The notes under the pieces: model-generated
What the model was told of the DNA's origin: nothing
Database searches by the model: none
Seen by the model: only the letters and a program-made list of their open reading frames with translations
Shown: piece after piece, positions 1 to 8,396 of the stretch
Layout: every line of letters starts with the position of its first letter
How positions within the stretch are numbered: position 1 is the first letter of the stretch
Assembly (NCBI RefSeq): GCF_001591665.1
Contig: NZ_BCVI01000051.1
Span: 1-64,000 of the forward strand
Origin: Neobacillus soli NBRC 102451
GTDB taxonomy: Bacteria; Bacillota; Bacilli; Bacillales; Cytobacillaceae
DNA length: 64,000 nucleotides
Reading direction: 5' to 3'
Translations under genes and position numbers: made by a program

Positions 1-46
1 CAGTTTTCTTTGATAGTAAGTATTTAAGGGATATTCACTCACTTTT

Positions 47-316
47 TTAATTTGATTTATTCTTTTCCTGATTTAAATATTGCTTATATTTAGGATTTTT
101 AGCGGCAAATTCATGTAGCTTATCCCCGTAGCTTTCAATCCATTGCTTTACAATTCTTTCTGCTATTTCACTGCCCTTGTACTCTCTGCCAGCTTTTGCA
201 TAGGTGGTTTCAAAATCCTCCCAGAGAAGCTCCACCCAAGTTCGTGCCTGGCTATAGGATAGTTGATTATTTTTACTCAATAGCTGTTTTGTTAATCTTT
301 CATGATAATCGTTCAC
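47..316 (-). CDS. yfhJ: YfhJ family protein (WVELL motif)
   Basis: An 89-residue soluble acidic protein containing the signature WVELLWEDFE near residues 27-36, which identifies the small Bacillus YfhJ/WVELL family of unknown function. The start is GTG, with GAGGTG five bases upstream. As in Bacillus subtilis it lies beside sspK and near yfhH, recX, yfhF and the yfhE/yfhD spore genes. No transmembrane segment or enzyme motif is visible. Family assignment is firm; function is unknown. Confidence 0.85.
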   Translation of the reverse strand: MNDYHERLTKQLLSKNNQLSYSQARTWVELLWEDFETTYAKAGREYKGSEIAERIVKQWIESYGDKLHEFAAKNPKYKQYLNQEKNKSN

Positions 317-384
317 GTCATCACCTCTTTACCATTTATTTTTATCATAACCCTTCAGTAAAAGGCGATACTAACGGTACGTGG

Positions 385-403
385 AAAGCATTGAGAATGC
401 TTT
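385..403. other. Perfect hairpin in the sspK leader
   Basis: AAAGCATT and AATGCTTT form an 8-bp perfect inverted repeat around GAG, about 30 bases before the sspK ribosome site. No U-run follows, so it is not a typical terminator. It may stabilise the sspK mRNA or be an operator. Its role is inferred only. Confidence 0.4.
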
Positions 404-443
404 GCTTTGCACGTGTTTCTCATTCCCAAAATGGAGGTATATC

Positions 444-620
444 ATGAGAAATAAAGCAACGAATTTCCCTAATCAAAATAATAACAAGCTCGAGGGAGAA
501 CCGCGGGCGAAAGCTGAATATGCGTCTACAAGGGCAGACGGCACAATCAATACACATCCGCAAGAGCGGATGCGTGCATCTGGTGAGCGTGATGATGAAT
601 CGCCTCAGGTTTATAAATAA
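444..620 (+). CDS. sspK: Small acid-soluble spore protein K
   Basis: A 58-residue hydrophilic protein starting [11 protein letters not shown] and carrying [17 protein letters not shown] and [10 protein letters not shown], the pattern of SspK of Bacillus. SspK is a minor acid-soluble protein made in the forespore late in sporulation. The ATG at 444 follows GGAGGT with a five-base gap. It has a C-terminal extension ([12 protein letters not shown]) compared with the B. subtilis protein as I recall it. The gene sits alone on the + strand between yfhJ and yfhH, which fits monocistronic forespore expression. Confidence 0.92.
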   Translation: MRNKATNFPNQNNNKLEGEPRAKAEYASTRADGTINTHPQERMRASGERDDESPQVYK

Positions 621-634
621 AAAGCGGCAGCACT

Positions 635-669
635 CTAAAAAAGAGGCAATCCAGAGAATGATTCTCTGG
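635..669 (-). terminator. Likely terminator of yfhH
   Basis: CCAGAGAA and TTCTCTGG pair as an 8-bp stem with a 3-base loop (651-669). Read on the - strand the stem is followed after seven bases by a run of six T. It lies 12 bases past the yfhH stop. Confidence 0.5.
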
Positions 670-680
670 TTTGTCTCTGA

Positions 681-1004
681 TTATTTCAACCATTTTAATA
701 GCGATATTGGTAAAGCCTCTTCTTTTCCATCACCCTTAAGCCGGTAACCCCATGCAAAAACGCCATTCATATAATCAATTTTAAAATATTGTCCAGGATC
801 GCCTTCTAATTCGTAAATCTCCCCAGGTTTAAACGAATCAGGATTTATCAAGTATGCTTTGGCCATTTGTACCTTTCTTTCGAGCACTGCAAACTCATTA
901 ACCATCCCCATTTGTTCTGCCTTTCGTGCTTTTTCTTGAACCATAGCAATTTCCTGCCTTAACTCATGTTCGGTCATTTCACTGTAGCGTTTCTCCTGCT
1001 GCAT
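681..1004 (-). CDS. yfhH: YfhH family protein (DUF1811)
   Basis: A 107-residue protein (start MQQEKRYSEM) with a charged helical N-terminal half, residues about 1-55, followed by a small beta-rich segment containing PGEIYELEGDPGQYFKIDY and GVFAWGYRLKG. This is the layout of the YfhH/DUF1811 family found next to recX in Bacillus. The ATG at 1004 is preceded by GGGAG with an eight-base gap; an in-frame start at 1019 lacks a ribosome site. Function is unknown; an RNA- or DNA-binding role is only a guess from the SH3-like fold expected for the family. Confidence 0.85.
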   Translation of the reverse strand: MQQEKRYSEMTEHELRQEIAMVQEKARKAEQMGMVNEFAVLERKVQMAKAYLINPDSFKPGEIYELEGDPGQYFKIDYMNGVFAWGYRLKGDGKEEALPISLLKWLK

Positions 1005-1093
1005 CTTTTTCACTCCCATTTATCTCTTTATTTTAGTATAGTTATATTTATAAAATAAAGAAAGAAAGAACAAATGATAAAGGAGGCTTTTCA

Positions 1094-1771
1094 ATGAAAA
1101 CAATTATCGTAACTGGGGCCGGTTCTGGTTTAGGAAAGGAATTGGCTCGGCTTTACTCACAACAGGGCTATCACCTATTATTAACCGGAAGAACGATTGA
1201 AAAATTAATCAAGGCTAAACAGGAAATTGAAGTAGATGGCGGAAAAGCTGATATTCTTCAATTAGATATTCGAAATGCTCAGGAAGTTTCGAAAATGGCA
1301 GAACAAATTAGCCATTTATATGTGATTTACGGATTGATAAATAATGCTGGTGTTGGCCATTTCGGACCATTTTTGGAAATGAATGAACAACAAATAACTG
1401 AAATGTTAACTGCGAATGTTTTAGGGACGATTTTAATGACAAAGGCATTCTTGCCGTATATTCTGAAAAATAACGAAGGACGAATTATGAATATTATATC
1501 CACCGCTGGTTTGCGTGGGAAAGTAAATGAAGCGGTTTATGTTGCGAGCAAATTTGCCGTAAGGGGATTTACCGAAAGCCTGCAGAAAGAATACGAAGGA
1601 AGCAAAATTAAATTTAATGCAGTTTATATGGGCGGTATGGACACCCCTTTTTGGGATGAAAGCGACCATATTAAAGACAAATCACGCCTTAGCTCTGCAA
1701 AGGAAGTCGCAGAAACTATTATCCAACAAATGGATCAAGACACGATTATTATTGATACGAAAAAATCATGA
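1094..1771 (+). CDS. Short-chain dehydrogenase/reductase
   Basis: A 225-residue single-domain SDR oxidoreductase. Residues 7-14 carry the NAD(P)-binding TGAGSGLG turn; NNAG follows near residue 85; the catalytic Ser/Tyr/Lys are in IISTAG (about 136-141) and YVASK (about 150-154). AGGAGG lies seven bases before the ATG. The substrate cannot be read from sequence. The protein is slightly shorter than the usual 240-260 residues, missing part of the C-terminal lid. It converges on recX, and the two stop codons lie on either side of one hairpin. Confidence 0.9.
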   Translation: MKTIIVTGAGSGLGKELARLYSQQGYHLLLTGRTIEKLIKAKQEIEVDGGKADILQLDIRNAQEVSKMAEQISHLYVIYGLINNAGVGHFGPFLEMNEQQITEMLTANVLGTILMTKAFLPYILKNNEGRIMNIISTAGLRGKVNEAVYVASKFAVRGFTESLQKEYEGSKIKFNAVYMGGMDTPFWDESDHIKDKSRLSSAKEVAETIIQQMDQDTIIIDTKKS

Positions 1772-1789
1772 CGCTTTAGTCATGATTTT
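1762..1789. terminator. Bidirectional terminator shared by the SDR gene and recX
   Basis: AAAATCATGAC and GTCATGATTTT form an 11-bp perfect stem with a six-base loop. The TGA of the + strand gene lies inside the left arm, and the recX TAA lies in the loop. A/T runs on both sides let it end transcription in both directions. Confidence 0.85.
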
Positions 1790-2594
1790 CTATTTCTAAG
1801 AGGAACTTTTCAATCAGGTCCATCGAAAAACCTTTCCGATATAATGCTTGCTTCATCTTCTGCTCATACTCATAGCCACTGAATTTATTATACTTCCGGG
1901 CGGCCTTTTCACCCTGAAATCTGATAGCCTCCATTCCCTCATCATTATCTTTATTCACTTCGGTTTCATTAACGGCAATATTAATGACTTCATAAGAAAA
2001 TCCTTTTCTAAGTAGCAAATTCTCAAGTTTTTGCTTTTGAATTTTCAGCGATTCCTTTGCATTCTTTTGAAAAAACTTTTCGCTTATCTTGGTTGCCTTT
2101 TCAATCTGCTGTTCTAACGGAAATTCCTTTAAAGCTTTGACAAGGATTCTTTCTTCAATTTCCTTTTCCTTTAACTCCCTTTTTACTGCATTAGGGCCTT
2201 TATAGGTTGTATTGGCTTGCGTTCTAACATAAGCGAAAGCATATTCCTCATCATTTATGTACTTCTGAGCGATTAATCTATGCAGAATTTCATTAATAAT
2301 CGGTTCATCAATTTCCTTTTGAATGAGATAATCTTTTATTTCCTTCTCCGCTCTCATCCTCCTAGCCAAGTAATTGATGGCTAAGTTATATGCCTTGCGA
2401 ATATCATCTTGATACTGGATTTCCAAAAAGGAAAAATCGTCAAGCTCCATTCCCTTTTTCAATTGAAATTTGATTAAAACTTCAATATCGACACTAAAGG
2501 CATATTCCTCACCCTTACCCTTGCCGTAATCCATAAAAATATTAAAACGGTCTTGATTTTTCCGCTGTGTGGTGATTTTTGTAATAATGGCCAT
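1776..2594 (-). CDS. recX: Recombination regulator RecX
   Basis: A 272-residue RecX protein, long-form as in Bacillus. RecX binds RecA filaments and modulates their strand-exchange activity in the cytoplasm. The start MAIITKITTQRKNQDRFNIF and the tandem three-helix repeats with LARRMRAEKEIKDYL and RKGFSYEVI are typical. I chose ATG at 2594 because GAGGTG lies seven bases upstream; the in-frame GTG at 2603 overlaps that ribosome site. The neighbours yfhH and yfhF match the B. subtilis order. The C-terminal MDLIEKFLLEIENHD completes the last repeat, so the gene looks intact. Confidence 0.93.
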   Translation of the reverse strand: MAIITKITTQRKNQDRFNIFMDYGKGKGEEYAFSVDIEVLIKFQLKKGMELDDFSFLEIQYQDDIRKAYNLAINYLARRMRAEKEIKDYLIQKEIDEPIINEILHRLIAQKYINDEEYAFAYVRTQANTTYKGPNAVKRELKEKEIEERILVKALKEFPLEQQIEKATKISEKFFQKNAKESLKIQKQKLENLLLRKGFSYEVINIAVNETEVNKDNDEGMEAIRFQGEKAARKYNKFSGYEYEQKMKQALYRKGFSMDLIEKFLLEIENHD

Positions 2595-2671
2595 GTCATT
2601 CACCTCAAGATTACTTTACCATATTCTTCATTATTTATTGTACTATTAAGGTAAATAGGGGGCGGTAAAAA

Positions 2672-3580
2672 ATGAAAATTGCCATCGCAGGCGGCACAGG
2701 TTTTGTTGGAAAGGCGCTAGTAAAAGAATTGGTGGAAAATAATCATCAGGTTGTTATTTTAACAAGAAATGTGGTATCCGTAAAAGGCAGCAGCAAAGTA
2801 CGCTATCTGCAGTGGCTGAACGACAAGGCAAACCCACTCAATGATCTTCAAGATACAGATATCTTTATCAACCTTGCCGGTGAATCGATTAATAGTGGTC
2901 ATTGGACAGAAAATAGAAAAGGTAAGATATTAAACAGTCGTCTAGACGCAGTGAAAGCTTTGTTAAACATAATGAATAAATTAGACCGTAAGCCCAAGGC
3001 TTTTATCAATGCAAGTGCGATAGGTATTTACGGAACATCCTTAGAAAAAGTATTTACTGAAAATGAAGAGCATGGATTAGGAAATGACTTCTTGGCAAAT
3101 ACGGTGAAACAATGGGAAAACGAAGCAAACAAGGCTTCTCAGTTAGGAATTCGCACTGTTTTTTGTCGGTTTGGCATTATCCTCGATAAACAGGAAGGAG
3201 CCCTTTCAAAAATTGCTTTCCCTTATAAATCATTTATCGGCGGTTCACTTGGAAATGGACAACAGTGGATGTCATGGATTCACATTAATGATGTCGTGAA
3301 GGGGATTGGCTATATTATTGAAAATGAGAACATCCATGGTCCAGTTAATTTTACAGCTCCACAGCCTGCCACAATGAATGAATTTGGTCAAACACTTGCA
3401 TCGGTATTACATCGGCCCCATTGGCTTCCAGTTCCTCGCTTTGCCCTCCGCTTATTGCTTGGCGAAATGAGTACATTGGTTGTTGACGGTCAAAAGGTTT
3501 TACCAAATAAGTTATTAGAATTCGGATACCAATTTAAATATCCTGAACTCAATCATGCGTTAAAAAATATATTTTCTTAA
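2672..3580 (+). CDS. yfhF: YfhF, NAD(P)-binding epimerase-like SDR (TIGR01777 type)
   Basis: A 302-residue atypical SDR. The Rossmann motif GGTGFVG is at residues 7-13, NLAGESI near residue 70, and a YGTS segment (about 115) marks the active-site region. The C-terminal part, PHWLPVPRFALRLLLGEMSTLVV, is the DUF1731 signature of the YfhF/SulA-like TIGR01777 family. Its substrate is unknown. A purine-rich GGGGGCGG segment precedes the ATG. It is divergent from recX, sharing a short intergenic region, the same arrangement as in B. subtilis. Confidence 0.9.
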   Translation: MKIAIAGGTGFVGKALVKELVENNHQVVILTRNVVSVKGSSKVRYLQWLNDKANPLNDLQDTDIFINLAGESINSGHWTENRKGKILNSRLDAVKALLNIMNKLDRKPKAFINASAIGIYGTSLEKVFTENEEHGLGNDFLANTVKQWENEANKASQLGIRTVFCRFGIILDKQEGALSKIAFPYKSFIGGSLGNGQQWMSWIHINDVVKGIGYIIENENIHGPVNFTAPQPATMNEFGQTLASVLHRPHWLPVPRFALRLLLGEMSTLVVDGQKVLPNKLLEFGYQFKYPELNHALKNIFS

Positions 3581-3706
3581 AGTTTTTAGTATCATTCCTT
3601 CCGTTAAAGGTAAAAATGGAAAATGGTACATAAAGTGCTTTTGACTTTGACTTTTACCACTAAGCTTGATGACGATTAACAAAAAATGTTGAAAGGAATG
3701 AGCAAA

Positions 3707-3841
3707 ATGGCGGAAAAGAAGAAAAAGGATAAGGATAGAGGGAAATACACTTTATCAAGTATGCAGGAAGTATCCTATCAACGTGAATTTAAAATGGCAG
3801 ATCGTGCTGGCGGTTATACTGACAGAAAAACAAGACTTTAG
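3707..3841 (+). CDS. yfhE: YfhE family small spore-associated protein
   Basis: A 44-residue basic protein, MAEKKKKDKDRGKYTLSSMQ onward, ending DRAGGYTDRKTRL. This matches the very short YfhE family encoded between yfhD and yfhF in Bacillus. AAAGGA lies nine bases before ATG 3707; another in-frame ATG at 3698 overlaps that ribosome site and is less likely. Function is unknown beyond its conserved place among sporulation genes. Confidence 0.82.
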   Translation: MAEKKKKDKDRGKYTLSSMQEVSYQREFKMADRAGGYTDRKTRL

Positions 3842-3969
3842 TCAAGTCGGGTGCGTATGAATTAAGTGGAAGCCGTTTTTTTCCATTCATGACAACCTTT
3901 CGAATTGTAAAAGCTATAATGGAGAGCAATCAACTCTCTAAAAGCTTTCAATGAAAGGGGTTTTTGGCA

Positions 3970-4155
3970 ATGGGTCGTTCACGCGGACAGAAATCACGGG
4001 ATAAAAATAAAGGGTCACTTCCACAGGTGCCAAAGAACATGAAGTCGGATGGAATTGATGTAGAATATTCGCAAGAACTAGCTGATCATGCCGACCTTGA
4101 GGCGCAGGCACGATCAAATGCAGCTAACCAGCGCGCAAATAACCGTAAAAAATAA
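3970..4155 (+). CDS. yfhD: YfhD family sporulation protein
   Basis: A 61-residue hydrophilic protein with the YfhD signature MGRSRGQKSRDKNKGSLPQV and the acidic stretch DGIDVEYSQELADHADLEAQ. The family is found in spore-formers and is tied to sporulation, but no biochemical role is known. AGGGG lies nine bases before ATG 3970; the in-frame TTG at 3964 is too close to that site. A strong hairpin follows the stop. Confidence 0.88.
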   Translation: MGRSRGQKSRDKNKGSLPQVPKNMKSDGIDVEYSQELADHADLEAQARSNAANQRANNRKK

Positions 4156-4164
4156 CATGAAAAT

Positions 4165-4188
4165 GGAAGCAGGTTTTGCCCTGCTTCC
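4165..4188. terminator. Terminator between yfhD and the DoxX gene
   Basis: GGAAGCAGG and CCTGCTTCC form a 9-bp perfect GC-rich stem with a six-base loop. It stands between two converging genes and can serve both. Confidence 0.8.
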
Positions 4189-4241
4189 TAAAACTAATTT
4201 TGCTAATTCTTTTGACTACCGTTGTGCAGCTTTTGCTGCTT

Positions 4242-4715
4242 TTATATGACCTTTTTGAAATAGCCTTTGATAAATGGAACAGTGTAACGGTCAATTCCGA
4301 ACAAGTATGCTCCTGCACCGGCGAATAATAGAACCATTGCTGCTGTATAAAGAATTGGGTTAGTGCTAGTTGTTCCTGCAAGCATAAAGTTTAGGTTCAT
4401 AAAGGCTCCTGCAATTAGGGCTGGAATGGTTGCTAAACCGACGATTAAACCAAGTCCAACAAGTAATTCTCCCCAAGGAATCAAAACGTTGAAGATTTGA
4501 ACATTTGGAACGGCGAATTGAGTTAAGAAGTCGGCATACCAGCCTTGTACGGCTGGGTGATCACCTGTTGCATTTGCAAGTGCCCCTTTTAAAAATCCTC
4601 CTGCATCAAACCCGCCTGTTAATTTATGATAGCCTGCTTCAATCCATTGTAATCCTAGCCAAACTCTTAATACTGTCCAAACAACTGCTGACTGAGGGGT
4701 TTTGTACCATCTCAT
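4242..4715 (-). CDS. DoxX family integral membrane protein
   Basis: A 157-residue protein with four predicted membrane segments (about residues 10-30, 75-95, 97-117 and 122-142) and the DoxX hallmark RVWLGLQWIEAGYHKL at the N-terminus. DoxX-type proteins (CatD, MhqP and others) are often linked to quinone, thiol or redox stress, but their reaction is not settled. I start at ATG 4715, nine bases after GGGAG; ATG 4724 abuts that ribosome site. It is transcribed alone from a leader of roughly 130 bases holding two perfect or near-perfect redox-type palindromes, so oxygen or NADH control is likely. Confidence 0.85.
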   Translation of the reverse strand: MRWYKTPQSAVVWTVLRVWLGLQWIEAGYHKLTGGFDAGGFLKGALANATGDHPAVQGWYADFLTQFAVPNVQIFNVLIPWGELLVGLGLIVGLATIPALIAGAFMNLNFMLAGTTSTNPILYTAAMVLLFAGAGAYLFGIDRYTVPFIKGYFKKVI

Positions 4716-4738
4716 CAGAATCATCTCCCATTAATTTT

Positions 4739-4756
4739 TTGTGAATTATTTCACAA
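4739..4756. promoter_or_regulatory. Rex/Fnr-type operator 1 in the doxX leader
   Basis: TTGTGAATTATTTCACAA is a perfect dyad (TTGTGAA-N4-TTCACAA). It fits the Rex consensus TTGTGAAWWWWTTCACAA and also the Fnr/Crp form TGTGA-N6-TCACA. It lies 10 bases upstream of the gene's ribosome site and about 100 bases downstream of the probable transcription start, a position suited to repression. Confidence 0.65.
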
Positions 4757-4825
4757 ATTAATATAAATGAATTTTTTCCCCTTTCGATGAGGGGCTTATC
4801 AGCTAGCTGTATCTTGTATTGAGGT

Positions 4826-4843
4826 TTGTGAATTGTTTCACTA
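4826..4843. promoter_or_regulatory. Rex/Fnr-type operator 2 in the doxX leader
   Basis: TTGTGAATTGTTTCACTA differs from a perfect dyad at one position. TGTGA-N6-TCACT is also exactly the B. subtilis Fnr form. It lies just downstream of the predicted start of transcription; the two operator centres are 87 bp apart. Confidence 0.6.
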
Positions 4844-4859
4844 TCCTCTCTACACTTAT

Positions 4860-4888
4860 AATATACTCTGCCCTTACTGAAATGACAA
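4860..4888 (-). promoter_or_regulatory. Sigma-A type promoter of the DoxX gene
   Basis: On the - strand TTGTCA (-35, 4883-4888) and TATATT (-10, 4860-4865) are separated by exactly 17 bases. Transcription would begin near 4853 and run through both palindromes. Confidence 0.6.
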
Positions 4889-4981
4889 CGACTTTCACAG
4901 TTTCTTAACATATTAATGTTAGAAATTTGAACAGAATGTGAAGAGGTGGCATTCAAATCATGATGCCACCTCAATTTAACT

Positions 4982-5665
4982 TCATTTCTTTTTTGACACA
5001 AAGGATTGAAAGTCATCCGTATAAGCAACTACTCTTCCCCATTCCATAAGATTCTCATCGGAAATCTTCCAGGTGTGTTTTTCTGGTTCTTGCCTGATGA
5101 CCGCAAAATGATGGTGATCCGTGGAGTAGATCTGAAAACCTGCTTTTTTAGATTGTTCAATGAAATAATAATCCTCCGCCCGATTCACCTTTTTAAATCG
5201 AACGTTATGGAATACTTCTTTTCTAAACATTAATGTGGCACCGGCAACAGTGTCGGTAATGGAATTTTTTGTCCCTCGAACATGAATCAACGCTCTCTTA
5301 TTTTTAAAATAAATATAATAGGAGCTTTTACCGACAATCGAAATATTTTTATCCTTAAAAGCATCCATTCCATTAGTAATGTAGTCGGGGCCATAATAGT
5401 CGTCGTCATCAAATTTTGCGATAAAAGCATCATTCGATTTCATCACCCCAAAATTTAAGCAATCGCCTAAAGTCGCTTTTTCTGGTAGTTGATATACCTG
5501 GATATTACGATAGGTCTCTGCCTTCCTGATCCATCGGTCAATGTCCATTGAATCCTTATTCAAAATAATAATTAGCTCTTTATCCTTCCAAGTTTGCTGC
5601 TGGAAATTTTTGAATACATTATCGATACACTCTTCTCGTATCGTACAAGTAATAATAGAAACCAC
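4982..5665 (-). CDS. Glycosyltransferase family 2 (short form)
   Basis: A 227-residue GT-A fold transferase without membrane segments. It starts VSIITCTIREECIDNVFKNF, has a nucleotide-sugar stretch LNFGVMKSNDAFIAKFDDDD with the metal-binding acidic cluster near residue 92, and RAEDYYF near residue 167 as the acceptor-side acidic motif. GTG is the start, with AGGGGTG upstream. It lies 33 bases after the second glycosyltransferase in the same direction, so the two are probably one operon. The sugar and acceptor cannot be told; decoration of cell wall, spore crust or exopolysaccharide is possible. Confidence 0.85.
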   Translation of the reverse strand: MVSIITCTIREECIDNVFKNFQQQTWKDKELIIILNKDSMDIDRWIRKAETYRNIQVYQLPEKATLGDCLNFGVMKSNDAFIAKFDDDDYYGPDYITNGMDAFKDKNISIVGKSSYYIYFKNKRALIHVRGTKNSITDTVAGATLMFRKEVFHNVRFKKVNRAEDYYFIEQSKKAGFQIYSTDHHHFAVIRQEPEKHTWKISDENLMEWGRVVAYTDDFQSFVSKKK

Positions 5666-5698
5666 TTTTTCACCCCTTCTAACTAGTAAGAAATGCTT

Positions 5699-6919
5699 TT
5701 AAACGCTCATAATTTTTTCTAAAAAATAGGTTAAATTTTTATACTTATTTATGGCTTTAAGATCATAGATATCATCTTGGAGCTCCTTTCTAGCTTCTGA
5801 GTCAAAGCCTGAAGCTCCTAAGATGTTGGTGTGAGGGATATCAACTTCGAGGAAAAGGATGATTGTTTCAAGGATGATGATGAATTTCTCCTGGAACCTT
5901 TGAAGCCGTTCATGGTTTGAATTTACGAGTAATTTGTATTCCTTTAATACCTTATTCATCATTAATAGGTTTGTAAGACCGGAAAGCTCCAGGCCAAGAA
6001 TAAGGACATCGATGTCATGATGTTTGATCGTAAAGAGGCCAAAATTCCCAACTGCTTCTTTCCATTTTCCTTCCCCAACAGGATGCTCTTGGTGGTATGC
6101 CTGCACCTCACTAGTCACCATAAATTCGGCGCCCATTTTATATAAGCGGTAGCCTAATTCCCAATCTTCATAACCATAATGGAGAAATCCTCCATCAAAC
6201 ATCCCTGCATGAACAATAAACTCTTTGCGTGTAGAAACATTAGCTGTTATAAATGCCATCCAAGGAAACGCAAACCCTTCCAAATCAGCATCAAAGTTTT
6301 TTGTTATCTGCTGAAACCACGGGTATCCTTTTACCGCTAGATCCTTGAAGGTTTTTCTGGCAATATCACGTTTATCTAATAATGGATAGGGCTCATCAAG
6401 GGAATATTTAGCATCCTGGTATCGCGTATATATTTCTTGATAATTCTTTGTTATGTCTGAAATGGTGTTTATTTTACGCTTGGAGAAATCGGGGAACAGA
6501 CATGAATAAAGAACTTTAGTATGCATCGCCCCGGACAAAATTAGGTTAGGTTTGGATTGGTGATACTTATAATGATTTTCGACAAAGTCGGGTTCAGTTA
6601 TCATTTCCGCATCCAGAAAAATCAGAACGCTCCCCCTTGAGGAACGGATGCCTACATTTCTCACCTGCGCTCTTCCAAGCTTTTCTTTTGTGCGAATGTA
6701 CTTAAAATGAAAGGGCGGGGAATAGTTTCTTAGATTTTCTTCGGTTTTGTCTGTTGACGCATCATCAAGAAAAATTACCTCCATTTTAGCAGCATTGAAG
6801 GTTTGGAGTTCAAGTGAATAAAGAGTAAATAAATTTAGTGGATACTTGTTAAATGATGGAATAATGATACTTACTTCAATATCTTGGTAGTCATTTCTTT
6901 CTGTGCTTGAGTCTAACAT
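5699..6919 (-). CDS. Glycosyltransferase family 2 (long form)
   Basis: A 406-residue GT2 protein. Residues about 15-130 form the nucleotide-sugar domain (VSIIIPSFNKYPLNLFTLYS, then FLDDASTD and LIFLDAEM as the DxD-like site). GYEDWELGYRLYKMGAEF near residues 248-265 is the galactosyltransferase-type C-terminal motif (ED). The remaining 140 residues are helical and unassigned. It begins at ATG 6919 after GAGGGTG and lies upstream of the short GT2 gene in a likely two-gene operon. Donor and acceptor are unknown. Confidence 0.85.
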   Translation of the reverse strand: MLDSSTERNDYQDIEVSIIIPSFNKYPLNLFTLYSLELQTFNAAKMEVIFLDDASTDKTEENLRNYSPPFHFKYIRTKEKLGRAQVRNVGIRSSRGSVLIFLDAEMITEPDFVENHYKYHQSKPNLILSGAMHTKVLYSCLFPDFSKRKINTISDITKNYQEIYTRYQDAKYSLDEPYPLLDKRDIARKTFKDLAVKGYPWFQQITKNFDADLEGFAFPWMAFITANVSTRKEFIVHAGMFDGGFLHYGYEDWELGYRLYKMGAEFMVTSEVQAYHQEHPVGEGKWKEAVGNFGLFTIKHHDIDVLILGLELSGLTNLLMMNKVLKEYKLLVNSNHERLQRFQEKFIIILETIILFLEVDIPHTNILGASGFDSEARKELQDDIYDLKAINKYKNLTYFLEKIMSV

Positions 6920-7028
6920 GATGCACCCTCTTCAATTTTCCTTTTGGTCAAGCTTTTACACAATATGTATACCAATCGAATTTGACTAAACTCTTCCCTA
7001 GTTTTGGGGGCAGAAATAATAATAACCA

Positions 7029-7058
7029 TAAAAAAAAGAGCACCGAGATGCTTCTTTT
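7029..7058 (-). terminator. Terminator of hom
   Basis: Read on the - strand, AAAGAAGCA and TGCTCTTT pair with one mismatch around TCTCGG, followed by a long T run (7030-7038 as A). It lies about 30 bases past the hom stop. Confidence 0.55.
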
Positions 7059-7086
7059 AAATAAATAGCGTTCATTTTGATTTTTC

Positions 7087-8325
7087 CTATAAGGCTGATA
7101 AGGCTTTCGGCTTTAATTTAATTGCTGACTGATATTCCCCTAGGAATGGAAAATAAACAAGGTCTTCCTGTTGATTAGCAAGCTCCACAACATCTTTCTT
7201 TTCCGCCCTAATGATAAAGGTGTCCACAGAAGCCTGATCAAGCCATGTGATTAAAGGGTTGATCTTTGTCTTGGTAAGGCCGTGGACTAACCATGTTTCG
7301 CTGATTTGCCCCTTTTTCTGTTCAATTGGAACAGCTGCCATTTGTTTGAAACTTCTATCGTGGTAATGATTTTGGCAGACGTAGACCAAATCTTCGATGA
7401 TTGCACTCGCTGTTGGAAACATCCCTGCCCCCGGTCCCTGCAAGGTAATTCTTCCCACAATATCGGAATGGACATTAACAGCATTCTCTACCCCTTCCAC
7501 ATGATAAAAGGGATGCTCCTTGCCGACAAGTACAGGTTGAACGCTTCCTGTTATTTGACCGCCCTCCCTATTAATACTTGCAACATGTTTAAATCTTAAA
7601 CCCAGCTTTTCAGCTGCATCGATTAAATCACGAGTTACCGAAGTAATCCCCTCCCGCTCGACATCCTGCCAATTCGGTTCCTCCCCAAAAGCAATTCTGC
7701 TTAGGATCATGGTTTTATAAAAGGCATCAAATCCCTCAACATCATTTGTTGGGTCCGCTTCGGCAAAGCCGTTCTTCTGGGCCTGCAGTAAGGCTTGTGC
7801 GAATGACTGCTTCTTTTCACGCATTTCGGTTAGGATAAAATTCGATGTCCCGTTTAAAATTCCTTGAACCTGCTGGACGCGGTTAATTTTTAACAACTGC
7901 CCTAGCGTTTGAATAACTGGAATTCCGCCTGCTACCGTCGCTTCAAAGCCAACAGAAACTTTATTTTCCTGTGCAAGCTTTAACAGTTCCTTCCCATGAT
8001 GAGCGAACATTTCTTTATTAGCCGTAATAATGTGACAGCCCCGCTCGATTGCCTTTTTTAAAAATGTTAAGGGCGGTTCTTTACCGACAATAGCTTCAAC
8101 CACAACATCAAGCTGCGGCAGGCATAGAATTTCTTTAAAATCTGTGGTAACCAAAACATCTTCATTAATGTTTCTATCCTTTTCCTTGTTTCTGATGAGG
8201 ACCGCAGCAACCTCAACCTTTTTTCCTAAAACAGACGCAAGCTCTTCCTCGTGGGATTGTATCGTCCGATAAACCCCTTCACCAACCGTACCAAAACCAA
8301 GGATTGCCACTTTAATGACCGACAT
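7087..8325 (-). CDS. hom: Homoserine dehydrogenase, S-box controlled
   Basis: A 412-residue enzyme that reduces aspartate semialdehyde to homoserine for methionine and threonine. The NAD(P) site GFGTVGEGVY is at residues 10-19; VVEAIVGKEPPLTFLKKAI and ITANKEMFAHHG (catalytic Lys near 105) follow; GILNGTSNFILTEM and EADPTNDVEGFDAFYK mark the substrate domain. The last 70 residues do not clearly show an ACT domain. ATG 8325 follows GGGGTGG; an in-frame ATG 18 bases upstream has no ribosome site. No thrB or thrC is adjacent, and the leader is a SAM-I riboswitch, so this copy probably supplies methionine. Confidence 0.93.
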   Translation of the reverse strand: MSVIKVAILGFGTVGEGVYRTIQSHEEELASVLGKKVEVAAVLIRNKEKDRNINEDVLVTTDFKEILCLPQLDVVVEAIVGKEPPLTFLKKAIERGCHIITANKEMFAHHGKELLKLAQENKVSVGFEATVAGGIPVIQTLGQLLKINRVQQVQGILNGTSNFILTEMREKKQSFAQALLQAQKNGFAEADPTNDVEGFDAFYKTMILSRIAFGEEPNWQDVEREGITSVTRDLIDAAEKLGLRFKHVASINREGGQITGSVQPVLVGKEHPFYHVEGVENAVNVHSDIVGRITLQGPGAGMFPTASAIIEDLVYVCQNHYHDRSFKQMAAVPIEQKKGQISETWLVHGLTKTKINPLITWLDQASVDTFIIRAEKKDVVELANQQEDLVYFPFLGEYQSAIKLKPKALSAL

Positions 8326-8396
8326 GTCTATCCACCCCTTCAATTCGTATTAGACTTAACAAGAGCAATTTGCTTATATTAATATCTTATAAATAG

